A stretch of 64,000 nucleotides of DNA from Microbacterium sp. SD291 (GCF_017355365.1 NZ_JADIJR010000002.1:124001-188000); one strand, 5' to 3'; positions 15,522 to 23,959 are shown, counted from the first letter of the stretch. Numbers and translations: made by a program. The notes: generated from the sequence alone by a model not told the origin.

Positions 15522-17239
15522 GCGCGCTGGAAGCGCTCGACGAACGGCAGCGGGAGGCGGCATCCGTGCTGCGCGGCCCTGTCGCCGTCCTCGCCGGGGC
15601 CGGCACAGGGAAGACCCGCGTGATCACGCACCGCATCGCACACGGAGTCGACACCGGCGCCTACTCGCCGTCACGGGTGATGGCCGTCACGTTCACTGCG
15701 AAGGCGGCCGGCGAGCTCCGCGGGCGGCTGCGGGCGCTCGGGGTGGAAGGCGTCGCGGCGCGCACGTTCCACGCGGCGGCGCTCGCACAGCTGAACTTCT
15801 TCTGGCCGACGCTCGCAGGTTCCCCCGCGCCGTCGATCATCGACAACAAGGTGAGGATGCTGGGGCAGGCCGCCGACGCGATGCGGCTGCGTCCGAGCAC
15901 CGCGACGCTGCGCGACATCGCCTCCGAGATCGAATGGCGCAAGGTCTCGATGCTTTCGGTCGACCAGCACGCGGCGCTCGGGCGCACCGTGAGCGGCATC
16001 GACTCCACCGCGCTCGTCGAGCTGCAGCAGCGGTACGAGGCGCTGAAGGACGAGCGGCACCAGCTCGACTTCGAAGACGTGCTCCTCGCCTGCGCGGGGA
16101 TGCTCGAGGCCGAGCCGCGGGTCGCGGCGTCGGTGCACGAGCAGTACCGCCACTTCACCGTCGACGAGTTCCAGGACGTGTCGCCGCTGCAGAACCGCCT
16201 CTTGGAGCTGTGGCTCGGCGACCGCAGGGACATCTGCGTGGTCGGCGACGCGAGTCAGACGATCTACTCGTTCGCCGGCGCGGAGCAGCGGTTCCTGCTC
16301 GAGTTCGGGCGGCGCCACCCCGATGCGACCGTCGTGCGCCTGGAGACGAACTACCGTTCGCAGGCGCCCATCCTCGCCGCGGCCAACGCGCTGATGCGCG
16401 GGCGCCCCGGTGCGCTCGAGCTCGTCCCCGCGCGGGACTCGTTCTCGGCCGACGCCCCGACCGTCACCGCGTACGACACCGAGCGCGAAGAGGCCGAGGG
16501 CGTCGCCAGGTCGATCGCCGCGCGCATCGAGGCCGGCGCCTCACCCGCCGACATCGCGGTGCTGTACCGTGCACACGCCCAATCGGCCGCGCTGCAGCAG
16601 GCGCTCGCCGCCGAAGGGATCCCCACGACGGTGCTGGGCGGCACGCGGTTCTTCGCCATGCCCGAGGTGCGCCAGGCGATCCTCGCGCTGCGGGCGGCCG
16701 CCGTGTCGCCGACCGAGCACGGCTTCCTTCCCGGCGTCCAGCGCGTGCTGCGCGAGCTCGGCCTGACCGAGGAGCCGCCGGCGGCCGGCGGCGCCCAGCG
16801 CGACGGCTGGGAGGCGCGCCGTGCGATCCTCCGCCTGGCGGAGGACGCAGGACCGCAGGAGACCCTTCGGACCTTCAGCGATGCGCTGATGGCGCGGGCG
16901 AAGGACCAGCACGAGCCGACCATGCGCACGGTGACGCTGTCGACGCTGCACGCCGCGAAGGGTCTGGAATGGCCGCATGTGCACCTCGCCGGCTGGGCCG
17001 AGGGTGCGCTGCCGATCTCCTACGCGACCGGCTTCGAGGCGATCGACGAGGAGCGCCGGCTCGCCTACGTCGGCGTCACGCGGGCCGCGCGTACGCTCTC
17101 GCTGTCGTGGTCGCGCTCGGCTGGGAGAGGGGAGCGGGCTCCTTCCCGTTTCCTCGCAGAGATGGGGACCACAGCTCGCGGCACCGGCATTCTTCGTGAA
17201 ACGTCACCGAACGCCACACGCGCTCGCCGTCCGCAGTGA
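15518..17239 (+). CDS. uvrD2: UvrD2-like ATP-dependent DNA helicase (short form)
   Basis: A 573-residue superfamily 1A helicase with LDERQREAA, Walker A AGAGTGKTR, VTFTAKAAGEL, ARTFHAAALAQL, Walker B VDEFQDVSPLQ, GDASQTIYSFAGA, LETNYRSQ, STLHAAKGLEW and LAYVGVTRAA. Position next to nudC and overall similarity point to UvrD2. Mycobacterial UvrD2 carries an extra C-terminal HRDC domain and cysteine cluster; this protein stops about 30 residues after the last helicase motif and lacks them. The GTG at 15518 overlaps the nudC stop. The last 164 bases are shared with the convergent gene on the other strand, an unusually long overlap in which both frames carry conserved motifs. Confidence 0.88.
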   Translation: MSALEALDERQREAASVLRGPVAVLAGAGTGKTRVITHRIAHGVDTGAYSPSRVMAVTFTAKAAGELRGRLRALGVEGVAARTFHAAALAQLNFFWPTLAGSPAPSIIDNKVRMLGQAADAMRLRPSTATLRDIASEIEWRKVSMLSVDQHAALGRTVSGIDSTALVELQQRYEALKDERHQLDFEDVLLACAGMLEAEPRVAASVHEQYRHFTVDEFQDVSPLQNRLLELWLGDRRDICVVGDASQTIYSFAGAEQRFLLEFGRRHPDATVVRLETNYRSQAPILAAANALMRGRPGALELVPARDSFSADAPTVTAYDTEREEAEGVARSIAARIEAGASPADIAVLYRAHAQSAALQQALAAEGIPTTVLGGTRFFAMPEVRQAILALRAAAVSPTEHGFLPGVQRVLRELGLTEEPPAAGGAQRDGWEARRAILRLAEDAGPQETLRTFSDALMARAKDQHEPTMRTVTLSTLHAAKGLEWPHVHLAGWAEGALPISYATGFEAIDEERRLAYVGVTRAARTLSLSWSRSAGRGERAPSRFLAEMGTTARGTGILRETSPNATRARRPQ

Positions 17240-17942
17240 TCTCGACGCAGGACCCGTCTGCGTCGGGCCTGGCGAGGATCCTCGCGGCCAGCGTCGCGGC
17301 CTCGGCGATCCGCGCGGCACTGACCCTGGCATCGCCCCGGCCGATGAGCTGCGCGTGCATGCGCGGCCAGGCCGCATCGCGATCGCGCTCATGGCAGTCG
17401 CGGCAGGTGAGGCAGGGTGAGGCTCCCGGGACGACCAGCGGGCCGATGCTCGTCCGGCCGCGCTCGATCGCGACCGGCAGGTGCGGCGTGTCCTCGCGGA
17501 GATAGCGAGCCAGCTGCAGTGCGGCGGCGGCGCCCTGAACGAGGATCACGCCGACGTGATGCCGGTCGGAGCGGTCGCCCGCGGGAACGCCCTCGTCGGC
17601 CAGCGCCTCGCGCATGCGGTACTCGCTTCTCCCGTCCGAGAGGTCGATGCTCTCCACCCAGGCCGCCCGCGCAGCGGCGGGATCGTCGACGAGCAGCGGC
17701 TGAAGGCGTGCGAGCAGCATGCGCGCCTCCTGCCGCGGCGCACCCGCGGCGTGGGCGAGCACATCGAAGGAGCCGCGTCGGAATCCGGCCGCCATCCGCG
17801 TCAGCAGCGGCTCGACCCACGGGGCCGCGACGCTCACGCGGAGATCGCCGTCCACGCCGAACTGCAGCGTGTCGCCATCCCGCCAGAGCAGCGGCACAGC
17901 AGGGTCGAGGCGGGTGATCGTCTTCGGCGTCAGCGGCGGCAT
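17076..17942 (-). CDS. Orphan TOMM-type ThiF/cyclodehydratase-like protein
   Basis: The 288-residue protein resembles the E1/ThiF-like 'leader peptide-binding' proteins of thiazole/oxazole-modified microcin (TOMM) pathways and the Rv3196-type proteins of actinobacteria. Its signature is the segment VVPGASPCLTCRDCHERDRD at about residues 173-192, plus a C-terminal EECRCREL. Together these give the two cysteine pairs of a structural zinc site. No precursor peptide, YcaO or dehydrogenase gene is nearby, so it probably does not belong to a bacteriocin pathway; its actual role is unknown. A CAGAAT box six bases before the ATG marks leaderless initiation. The 3' 164 bases, including CRC, overlap uvrD2. 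Confidence 0.72.
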   Translation of the reverse strand: MPPLTPKTITRLDPAVPLLWRDGDTLQFGVDGDLRVSVAAPWVEPLLTRMAAGFRRGSFDVLAHAAGAPRQEARMLLARLQPLLVDDPAAARAAWVESIDLSDGRSEYRMREALADEGVPAGDRSDRHHVGVILVQGAAAALQLARYLREDTPHLPVAIERGRTSIGPLVVPGASPCLTCRDCHERDRDAAWPRMHAQLIGRGDARVSAARIAEAATLAARILARPDADGSCVEITADGERVWRSVTFHEECRCRELWSPSLRGNGKEPAPLSQPSATTTARAYARPA

Positions 17943-17948
17943 TCCCCG

Positions 17949-17954
17949 ATTCTG
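17949..17954 (-). promoter_or_regulatory. -10 box, leaderless promoter of the TOMM-like gene
   Basis: CAGAAT on the minus strand, six bases before the ATG ending at 17942. Confidence 0.45.
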
Positions 17955-17988
17955 GGCACTCAGGGGTCGTCGTGGGGGCCGAAACAGG

Positions 17989-18023
17989 CATCCGTGGACA
18001 AGATCACGTCCTGTCCACGGATG
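17989..18023 (-). terminator. Hairpin between the DUF2342 and TOMM-like genes
   Basis: A perfect 12-base inverted repeat (17989-18000 and 18012-18023; arm TGTCCACGGATG) with an 11-base loop, 15 bases past the stop of the minus-strand DUF2342 gene. It fits a terminator for that gene, but the run of T after it is weak. An operator for the TOMM-like gene 35 bases downstream is the alternative. Confidence 0.5.
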
Positions 18024-18038
18024 TGCAGAGGGAGTGGC

Positions 18039-19463
18039 TCAGACCGGGCGGTCGCCGCCCGGTCCCGATTCGCCACGATCCTCATCGGCGTCATCACCAT
18101 CCGCTTCGGCACCGGTGCCGTCCGCGCTCTCCTCGGCGAAGTCGTCGCCGTCGAGCAGGCGCGCCAGCGCCTCGTCGAACTCGTCGGCGGCGGGCTGCTC
18201 TCCGCGCGCGACCGCCTGCAGGCGCGCGACCAGAGCGGACGGATCGTCGATGTCCTCGGGTGTCGGCATCAGGTCGGGGTAGTCCCACAGCGCGTCACGA
18301 CCTGCTGCGCCGACGGCATCCGTCACCGCCTGCCACATCGCCGACGCCTCGCGCAGGCGGCGCGGGCGCAGCTTCAGCCCGACCAACGCGCCGAGTGCGT
18401 CCTCTGCCGGTCCGCCGACAGCGCGCCGACGGCGGGCGGCCTCTGCGATCCTGGCGCCGTCGGGGAGCCGGGAGGTCGCCTGTGCGGTGACGACGTCGAC
18501 CCAGCCGTCGATCGTGGCGACGAGGTTCTCCAGCCGCGCGAGCGCCTCACGCTGCGCCTCCGTCTGCGCGGGGAGGAGGGCGCCGCCCTCTATCGCCGCA
18601 CGCAGTTCTTCCGGATCGGAGGGGTCGAGCCTGCTGGCGACGTCCTCCAGCGCGTCCACATCGACCGTGACGCCGCGGGCGAAGTCGGTGATCTGCGCCA
18701 TCACGTGCAGGTGCAGCCACTTCGCGTGACGGTACAGGCGCGCGTACGCGAGTTCGCGCGTCGCCAGGTACAGCGCGATCTGGTCCTCGGGGATCTCCAG
18801 GCCCTCGCCGAAGGCGGTGAGGTTCTGCGGGATCACCGCAGCGGTGCCGGCGGGGAGCACCGGGATGCCCACGTCGCCGCCCGACACGACCTCGAGGGAG
18901 AGGTTGCCGAGCACCTGGCCGAACTGCGCGGCGAACACGGAGCCGCCGAGCCCGCGCATCAGCTTGCCCGCACCCTCGACGACGCCGCGCATCTCCTCGG
19001 GCACCTGGGTGCCGAGCGCGGTCGTGAGCGCATCAGCGATGCTCGTCGACACCGGGCCCGCGATCTCCTTCCACACCGGGAGGGTCGCCTCGACCCATTC
19101 GCCGCGGGTCATCGCCCTGGGGCTCTCCGAGAGCTCCGAGATCGTGGTGGCCTCGCCGAGCCAGAGGTTCGCCAGCGCGAACGAGTCGGCGAGCGACGTG
19201 CGCGCGCCGTCGGAGATGCCGAGACCGTCGCGATTGGAGATGTGCAGCGCGTGCTTGAGCGCGTTCTCCCACGGGTCGGCGCCGAAGGCCCCCTGCAACT
19301 GGGACATGATCGTCTGCATCATCGCCGGGTCGAGCTGGAGGCCCTCCATTCCGGAGAACGCGTTCCTGAGTGCCTCCGGGTCGATGTCACCGGCGCCCTG
19401 GCCGGACATCATGCGTCGGAGGAACTCCTGGAAGTCCTCGGGGTTCGGGTCGTTGTCTGCCAT
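18039..19463 (-). CDS. Zinc-dependent metalloprotease-like protein, DUF2342/Zincin_2 family
   Basis: The 474-residue protein matches the actinobacterial DUF2342 'putative hydrolase' family (Rv3195-like). The N-terminal ~60 residues are Met/Gln-rich. The conserved core includes LGNLSLEVVSGGDVGIPVLP, VPEEMRGVVEGAGKLMRG, DQIALYLATRELAYARLY (~230) and HLHVMAQITDFARG. The C-terminal ~60 residues are very acidic. Family members are annotated as zincin-like peptidases, but this sequence has no HExxH; the only candidate helix reads RELAYARLYRH. Peptidase activity is therefore uncertain. It is divergent from the PDZ-Lon protease gene, the same neighbour as in mycobacteria, which suggests a shared role in envelope protein quality control. 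Confidence 0.78.
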   Translation of the reverse strand: MADNDPNPEDFQEFLRRMMSGQGAGDIDPEALRNAFSGMEGLQLDPAMMQTIMSQLQGAFGADPWENALKHALHISNRDGLGISDGARTSLADSFALANLWLGEATTISELSESPRAMTRGEWVEATLPVWKEIAGPVSTSIADALTTALGTQVPEEMRGVVEGAGKLMRGLGGSVFAAQFGQVLGNLSLEVVSGGDVGIPVLPAGTAAVIPQNLTAFGEGLEIPEDQIALYLATRELAYARLYRHAKWLHLHVMAQITDFARGVTVDVDALEDVASRLDPSDPEELRAAIEGGALLPAQTEAQREALARLENLVATIDGWVDVVTAQATSRLPDGARIAEAARRRRAVGGPAEDALGALVGLKLRPRRLREASAMWQAVTDAVGAAGRDALWDYPDLMPTPEDIDDPSALVARLQAVARGEQPAADEFDEALARLLDGDDFAEESADGTGAEADGDDADEDRGESGPGGDRPV

Positions 19464-19581
19464 CTCGATCGCCCTCTCAGCACGCCTATAGCCGTGGCAT
19501 CTACGCTAGTCACCGGGACAGGTGTGCGACCCAGAAGCGAGCAGATCGCTGTACGCCGCCCGCGAACGACGGAGGACTGCT

Positions 19582-20673
19582 GTGGATCGGACCCGGCCTG
19601 TGAAGCTCGGACTCGGAGTCTGGGCGCTGGTCGTCGCGCTGATCGCGCTCGCCGTGCTGACCTTCCTGCCCACGCCCTACGTGATCCAGCGACCTGGGCC
19701 CGTGTACGACACGCTCGGCACCGCGGCGGGCACCGACGGCGAGCAGGTGCCGCTCATCAAGGTCGAGGGCGCGGAGACCTTCGAGACGGAGGGTTCCCTC
19801 GACCTCACGACGGTGCAGGTCATCGGCAACAGGGAGCGGACGCCGAGCTGGTTCGAGCTGGCTCTGGCCTGGACCGACTCGTCGCGCGCGGTCGTCCCCC
19901 TCGACTCCGTGTTCCCCGCGGGTGTCACCAGCGAGCAGCGCGATGAGCGCAACGCCACCCTGATGGTCGACTCGCAGCACGAGGCGACAGCCGCCGCACT
20001 GAACGAGCTCGGCTACGACACGGGCGCGCAGGTCGTCGTGGTCGAGACGGTCGAGGACATGCCGGCCGACGGCATCCTCGAGGCGGATGACGTCGTCACC
20101 GCGGTCGACGGCACGGAGGTGACCTCGGCCAAGCAGCTCAGGCAGGCGATCCAGGATGCCGAGGGGCAGCCGGTCGAGCTCACCGTGCTCCGCGCCGGCG
20201 AGGAGCAGACCGTCGAGGTCGCACCCGAGAAGCACACCGAGGGCGGTGAGACGACGTGGCTGGTCGGCATCACGCTGCGCACCGACTACGACTTCGAGAT
20301 CGACGTCACGATCCAGCTCGACAACGTCGGCGGACCCAGTGCCGGCATGATGTTCGCGCTCGGGATCATCGACACTCTCACGGAGGGTCCGCTCAACGGG
20401 GGAGAGGACATCGCCGGCACCGGCACGATCGAGGCCGACGGCACGGTCGGCCCGATCGGCGGCATCCGCCAGAAGCTCTACGGGGCAAGCGGTGCCGGAG
20501 CCGAGTACTTCCTCGCGCCGGAGGCGAACTGCGACGAGGTCGCGGGTCACATCCCGGACGGGCTGACCGTGATCAGCACCGCGACGCTCGACGACGCCCT
20601 CGCCGCGCTCGCGGCGATCGCGGACGGCGGCGACGTCGACGCGCTGCCGACCTGCGAGGCCGCCGCGAGCTGA
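19582..20673 (+). CDS. PDZ and Lon (S16) domain membrane-anchored serine protease
   Basis: A 363-residue protein with one N-terminal membrane anchor (residues ~12-32). A PDZ domain follows (~170-240; ADGILEADDVVTAVDGTEVT) and then a C-terminal Lon-type S16 peptidase domain. The catalytic dyad is visible: Ser253 in GGPSAGMMFALG and Lys298 in GIRQKLYGA. It should degrade or process exported proteins outside the membrane; YlbL and Rv3194c are the relatives. The GTG at 19582 has a strong ribosome binding site (GGAGGA, five bases upstream). The UPF0182 gene follows in the same direction with its own promoter, the same order as in mycobacteria. Confidence 0.9.
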   Translation: MDRTRPVKLGLGVWALVVALIALAVLTFLPTPYVIQRPGPVYDTLGTAAGTDGEQVPLIKVEGAETFETEGSLDLTTVQVIGNRERTPSWFELALAWTDSSRAVVPLDSVFPAGVTSEQRDERNATLMVDSQHEATAAALNELGYDTGAQVVVVETVEDMPADGILEADDVVTAVDGTEVTSAKQLRQAIQDAEGQPVELTVLRAGEEQTVEVAPEKHTEGGETTWLVGITLRTDYDFEIDVTIQLDNVGGPSAGMMFALGIIDTLTEGPLNGGEDIAGTGTIEADGTVGPIGGIRQKLYGASGAGAEYFLAPEANCDEVAGHIPDGLTVISTATLDDALAALAAIADGGDVDALPTCEAAAS

Positions 20674-20744
20674 GGCGCTCAACCCCGCCGACCACCGTGA
20701 CCTCCCCGTGATCGGTATGGAAGCCGCCGCATAGCAGGCGTGCC

Positions 20745-20750
20745 TAGGAT
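20745..20750 (+). promoter_or_regulatory. -10 box, leaderless promoter of the UPF0182 gene
   Basis: TAGGAT followed by six bases and the GTG at 20757. Confidence 0.55.
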
Positions 20751-20756
20751 GGGACC

Positions 20757-23666
20757 GTGACTTCGACCTCCGCTCCGAATCCGGCCACGCCTCGAACCTC
20801 ACGAAGAATATTCGGCATCTCGCTGGCGCTCATCGCCGCGCTGATCGCGGCGTTCTTCGTCTTCTCGTCGCTCTACACCGAGTTCCTCTGGTACGACCAG
20901 GTGGGCTTCACCGGTGTGCTCACCACCCAGTGGATCGCCACGGCGGTGATGTTCGCCGTGGGCTTCCTCGGCATGGCCGTGCCCCTGTTCGTCGCGATCC
21001 AGCTGGCGTACCGGCTCCGCCCTGTGTACGTCCGCCTCAGCTCGCAGCTGGACCGCTACCAGGAGGTCATCGAGCCGCTGCGCCGGCTCTCGATGTGGGG
21101 CATGCCGATCTTCTTCGGCCTGTTCGCCGGCTTCTCCGCCGCGGCGCAGTGGAAGACCGTGTGGCTGTGGGCCAACGGCGTGGCGACCGACGCGGTGGAC
21201 CCGCAGTTCGGCCTCGACACCGGGTTCTACATGTTCGCGATGCCGTTCTACTCGGCTCTGCTCGCCTTCGTGTCGGCGGTGCTGCTGCTCAGCCTCCTGG
21301 TCACCGCGCTGGTGTCGTACCTGTACGGCTCCGTGCGGGTCGGGCAGGGCGAGCTGCGGATCTCGAAGCCGGCACGCATCCAGCTCGCTGTGATCGCCGG
21401 GCTCTACCTGCTGGTGCAGGCCGCCAGCCTCTGGCTCGATCGCTACAAGACGCTCGTCGCTGAGGACGACCGCATCACCGGTGCCGCGTACACCGGCGCG
21501 AACGCGACGATCCCCGGCCTCGCGATCCTGGCGATCATCGCCGCGCTCGTCGCGATCCTGTTCTTCGTCACCGCGGTGATCGGGCGCTGGCGGTTCCCGC
21601 TCGCGGCGACCGCGCTGCTCATCGTCGCCTCCCTGGTCGTCGGCGTCGGCTACCCCTGGGCGGTCGACACTTTCCAGGTGGGCCCGAACCAGAACGCGCT
21701 GCAGGCGGAGTACTACCAGCGGAACATCGACGGCACCAAGGAGGCGTACGACGTCGCCGACCTCGAGACCACGCCGTTCACGGCCGAGACGAACGCCGAG
21801 GCGGGGCAGCTCCGCGAGGACGCGGCGACCACGGCATCCATCCGCATCGTCGATCCGAAGGTGATCAGCCCGACCGTGCGGCAGCTGGAGCAGTACCGCG
21901 GCTACTACCAGTTCCAGCAGACGCTCGACGTCGACCGCTACGAGATCGACGGCGTGATGCAGGACACCGTGGTGTCGGTGCGCGACCTCGACATGAACGG
22001 CGTCGACGTCGGCAACTGGAACAACCGGGCGGCCGTGTACACGCACGGCTACGGACTGGTCGCCGCAGCCGGCAACCAGCGCACTGGCAACGGCGAGCCG
22101 GTGTTCCTCGAGCGCGGCATCCCGTCGTCCGGCTTCCTGACGGAGACCGAGAAGTTCGAGCCGCGGGTGTACTTCGGCGAGACCTCTCCCGAGTACTCCA
22201 TCGTGGGCGCCCCGGAGGGCGTGGACCCGGTCGAGATCGACTACCCGCGCGGCAAGGACGGCTCCAACGAGACGAAGACGACGTTCGAGGGCGACGGCGG
22301 TCCCCGCATCGGCGACACGTTCACCAAGCTCCTCTACGCCCTGAAGTTCCAGTCCGAGCAGATCCTGTTCTCGAACCTCGTGAACGGGGACTCGCAGATC
22401 CTGTACGACCGCGACCCGAAGACGCGCGTGCAGAAGGTCGCGCCGTACCTCGAGCTCGACAGCGACCCGTACCCGAGCGTCGTGGACGGCCGCATCGTCT
22501 GGATCATCGACGGCTACACCACGAGCTCGACGTACCCGTACTCGACGAGCGTGAGCCTCTCGGATGCGATCGCCGACTCGAACATCCCGACTCCGACGCT
22601 CGCGATCGACGAGATCAACTACATCCGCAACTCCGTCAAGGCCACCGTCGACGCGTACGACGGCTCGGTCACGCTGTACGCGTGGGACGACGAGGACCCG
22701 GTCCTCGAGGCCTGGCAGAAGATCTACCCGACGACTGTCGAGCCGATCAGCGAGATGTCGGGCGATCTGATGAGCCACGTGCGCTACCCGACCGACCTGT
22801 TCAAGGTGCAGCGGGAGATCCTCGGGACCTATCACATCGACAAGGCGGGCTCCTTCGCTCAGCAGGACAACCGCTGGCAGACGCCGGACGACCCTCGCGA
22901 GGAGTCGCAGCTGCAGCCGCCGTACTACCTGACCATGCAGATGCCGGGCCAGGATTCGCCGCGGTTCTCGATGTTCTCGACGTTCATCCCGTCGTCGCAG
23001 GGCGGGAACAACCGCGACGTTCTGATGGGCTACCTCGCGGTGGACTCGGATGCCGGGGCGGACGCGGGCAAGAAGGCCGAGGGCTACGGGCAGCTGCGGA
23101 TGCTCGAGATCGACACCGACACGACGGTCCCGGGACCAGGGCAGGTGCAGAACACCTACAACTCGGACACCGCGGTGGTGCCGCAGCTGAACCTTCTGCA
23201 GCAGGGCGAGTCGCAGGTTCTCTACGGCAACCTGCTGACACTGCCGGTCGGCGGCGGCCTGCTCTACGTGCAGCCGGTCTACGTCCAGTCGTCCGAGGGC
23301 ACCAAGCTGCCTCGGCTGCAGAAGGTCCTGGTCGCCTTCGGCGACAAGGTGGCCTTCGAGGACACGCTCACCGCGGCGCTGGACAAGCTGTTCGGCGGCG
23401 ATGCGGGAGCGACCGGCGGTGACGACGAGGTCGAGCCGACCGAGCCGGATCCGGACGGCGGCGAGACCCCGGATCCCGACGAGGGCGCGACCCCGACGGA
23501 GCCGACGGATGCCATGGCCGAAGCCCTCGCAGCGGCCCAGCAGGCGCTGACCGATCGCGAGGCGGCTCTCCGGGAGGGCGACCTGACGAAGTTCGCCGAG
23601 GCCGACAAGCGGCTCACGGACGCGGTCGAGACGCTGCTCGAGCTGGAAGCGGCCGCAGGGGAGTAG
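20757..23666 (+). CDS. UPF0182 family large membrane protein
   Basis: The 969-residue protein has seven predicted membrane segments in its first ~310 residues. They are followed by a large extracytoplasmic domain (~310-880) and an acidic, Pro/Thr-rich tail with a final charged coiled-coil-like helix. Diagnostic UPF0182 stretches include EFLWYDQVGFTGVL, FQVGPNQNALQAEYYQRNI, WIIDGYTTSSTYPYS and SFAQQDNRWQTPDDP. The family is widespread in actinobacteria and some cyanobacteria; its biochemical function is not established. A strong hairpin at 23701 ends the unit. The leaderless GTG is set by the TAGGAT box. Confidence 0.93.
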   Translation: MTSTSAPNPATPRTSRRIFGISLALIAALIAAFFVFSSLYTEFLWYDQVGFTGVLTTQWIATAVMFAVGFLGMAVPLFVAIQLAYRLRPVYVRLSSQLDRYQEVIEPLRRLSMWGMPIFFGLFAGFSAAAQWKTVWLWANGVATDAVDPQFGLDTGFYMFAMPFYSALLAFVSAVLLLSLLVTALVSYLYGSVRVGQGELRISKPARIQLAVIAGLYLLVQAASLWLDRYKTLVAEDDRITGAAYTGANATIPGLAILAIIAALVAILFFVTAVIGRWRFPLAATALLIVASLVVGVGYPWAVDTFQVGPNQNALQAEYYQRNIDGTKEAYDVADLETTPFTAETNAEAGQLREDAATTASIRIVDPKVISPTVRQLEQYRGYYQFQQTLDVDRYEIDGVMQDTVVSVRDLDMNGVDVGNWNNRAAVYTHGYGLVAAAGNQRTGNGEPVFLERGIPSSGFLTETEKFEPRVYFGETSPEYSIVGAPEGVDPVEIDYPRGKDGSNETKTTFEGDGGPRIGDTFTKLLYALKFQSEQILFSNLVNGDSQILYDRDPKTRVQKVAPYLELDSDPYPSVVDGRIVWIIDGYTTSSTYPYSTSVSLSDAIADSNIPTPTLAIDEINYIRNSVKATVDAYDGSVTLYAWDDEDPVLEAWQKIYPTTVEPISEMSGDLMSHVRYPTDLFKVQREILGTYHIDKAGSFAQQDNRWQTPDDPREESQLQPPYYLTMQMPGQDSPRFSMFSTFIPSSQGGNNRDVLMGYLAVDSDAGADAGKKAEGYGQLRMLEIDTDTTVPGPGQVQNTYNSDTAVVPQLNLLQQGESQVLYGNLLTLPVGGGLLYVQPVYVQSSEGTKLPRLQKVLVAFGDKVAFEDTLTAALDKLFGGDAGATGGDDEVEPTEPDPDGGETPDPDEGATPTEPTDAMAEALAAAQQALTDREAALREGDLTKFAEADKRLTDAVETLLELEAAAGE

Positions 23667-23700
23667 CGGAACGGCCGGCTGCACCGGCGGTGTGATCACG

Positions 23701-23738
23701 GAAGAAGGCGGATGCTCTGCGGAGCATCCGCCTTCTTC
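23701..23738 (+). terminator. Terminator of the UPF0182 gene
   Basis: A perfect 17-base stem (23701-23717 paired with 23722-23738) with a TGCG tetraloop, 34 bases past the stop. There is no T run, so it is an L-shaped type common in actinobacteria. Confidence 0.8.
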
Positions 23739-23770
23739 GCGTCATGCGGGACCGTGCCGGGGCCGCGAAT

Positions 23771-23824
23771 CGATCTGCCTGACGACACCGATCTGCCTGA
23801 CGACATCGATCTGCCTGACGAAGG
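23771..23824 (+). repeat. Three tandem 18-base repeats
   Basis: Three consecutive 18-base units with the core CGATCTGCCTGACGA (from 23771, 23789 and 23807); they differ only in their last three bases. They lie between two hairpins in an otherwise gene-free stretch (23667-23874). The function is unknown; there are too few and too short units for CRISPR. Confidence 0.85.
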
Positions 23825-23827
23825 CGA

Positions 23828-23867
23828 AAGGCCCGCTGATCCGGATTTCTCCAGACCAGCGGGCCTT
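23828..23867 (-). terminator. Terminator of initiator tRNA copy 1
   Basis: An 11-base perfect stem (arm AAGGCCCGCTG at 23828-23838, partner at 23857-23867), eight bases beyond the 3' end of the minus-strand tRNA gene. A short TTT follows on the minus strand. Confidence 0.65.
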
Positions 23868-23874
23868 CCTCTTG

Positions 23875-23948
23875 TTGCGGGGACAGGATTTGAACCTGCG
23901 ACCTCCGGGTTATGAGCCCGGCGAGCTACCGAACTGCTCCACCCCGCG
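23875..23948 (-). tRNA. Initiator tRNA-fMet (CAT anticodon), copy 1
   Basis: The 74-base gene on the minus strand folds as a tRNA with anticodon loop CTCATAA. The initiator hallmarks are present: an unpaired C1-A72 at the end of the acceptor stem (CGCGGGG...CCCCGCA) and three consecutive G:C pairs at the base of the anticodon stem (GGG/CCC). The T arm is GGTTCAAATCC. CCA is not encoded. It is identical to the second copy at 24527. Confidence 0.95.
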
Positions 23949-23959
23949 GCACGTAGAAA

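Noticed and set aside
20799-23699. A 966-codon open frame antisense to the UPF0182 gene
   Set aside because: Third-position G+C bias keeps the antisense frame open. The translation is repetitive Arg/His/Leu/Val without family features, and the sense frame is a clear UPF0182 protein.
23771-23824. The three 18-base repeats as a possible CRISPR array
   Set aside because: The units are directly adjacent with no spacers, are too short and number only three. No cas genes are in the window.
23712-23915. A 67-codon frame with DLPDD repeats ending in AGTGFEPATSGL
   Set aside because: Its repeats are the translated 18-base DNA units, and the end is the familiar spurious translation of a tRNA gene's T-arm region. 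No start signal is present.
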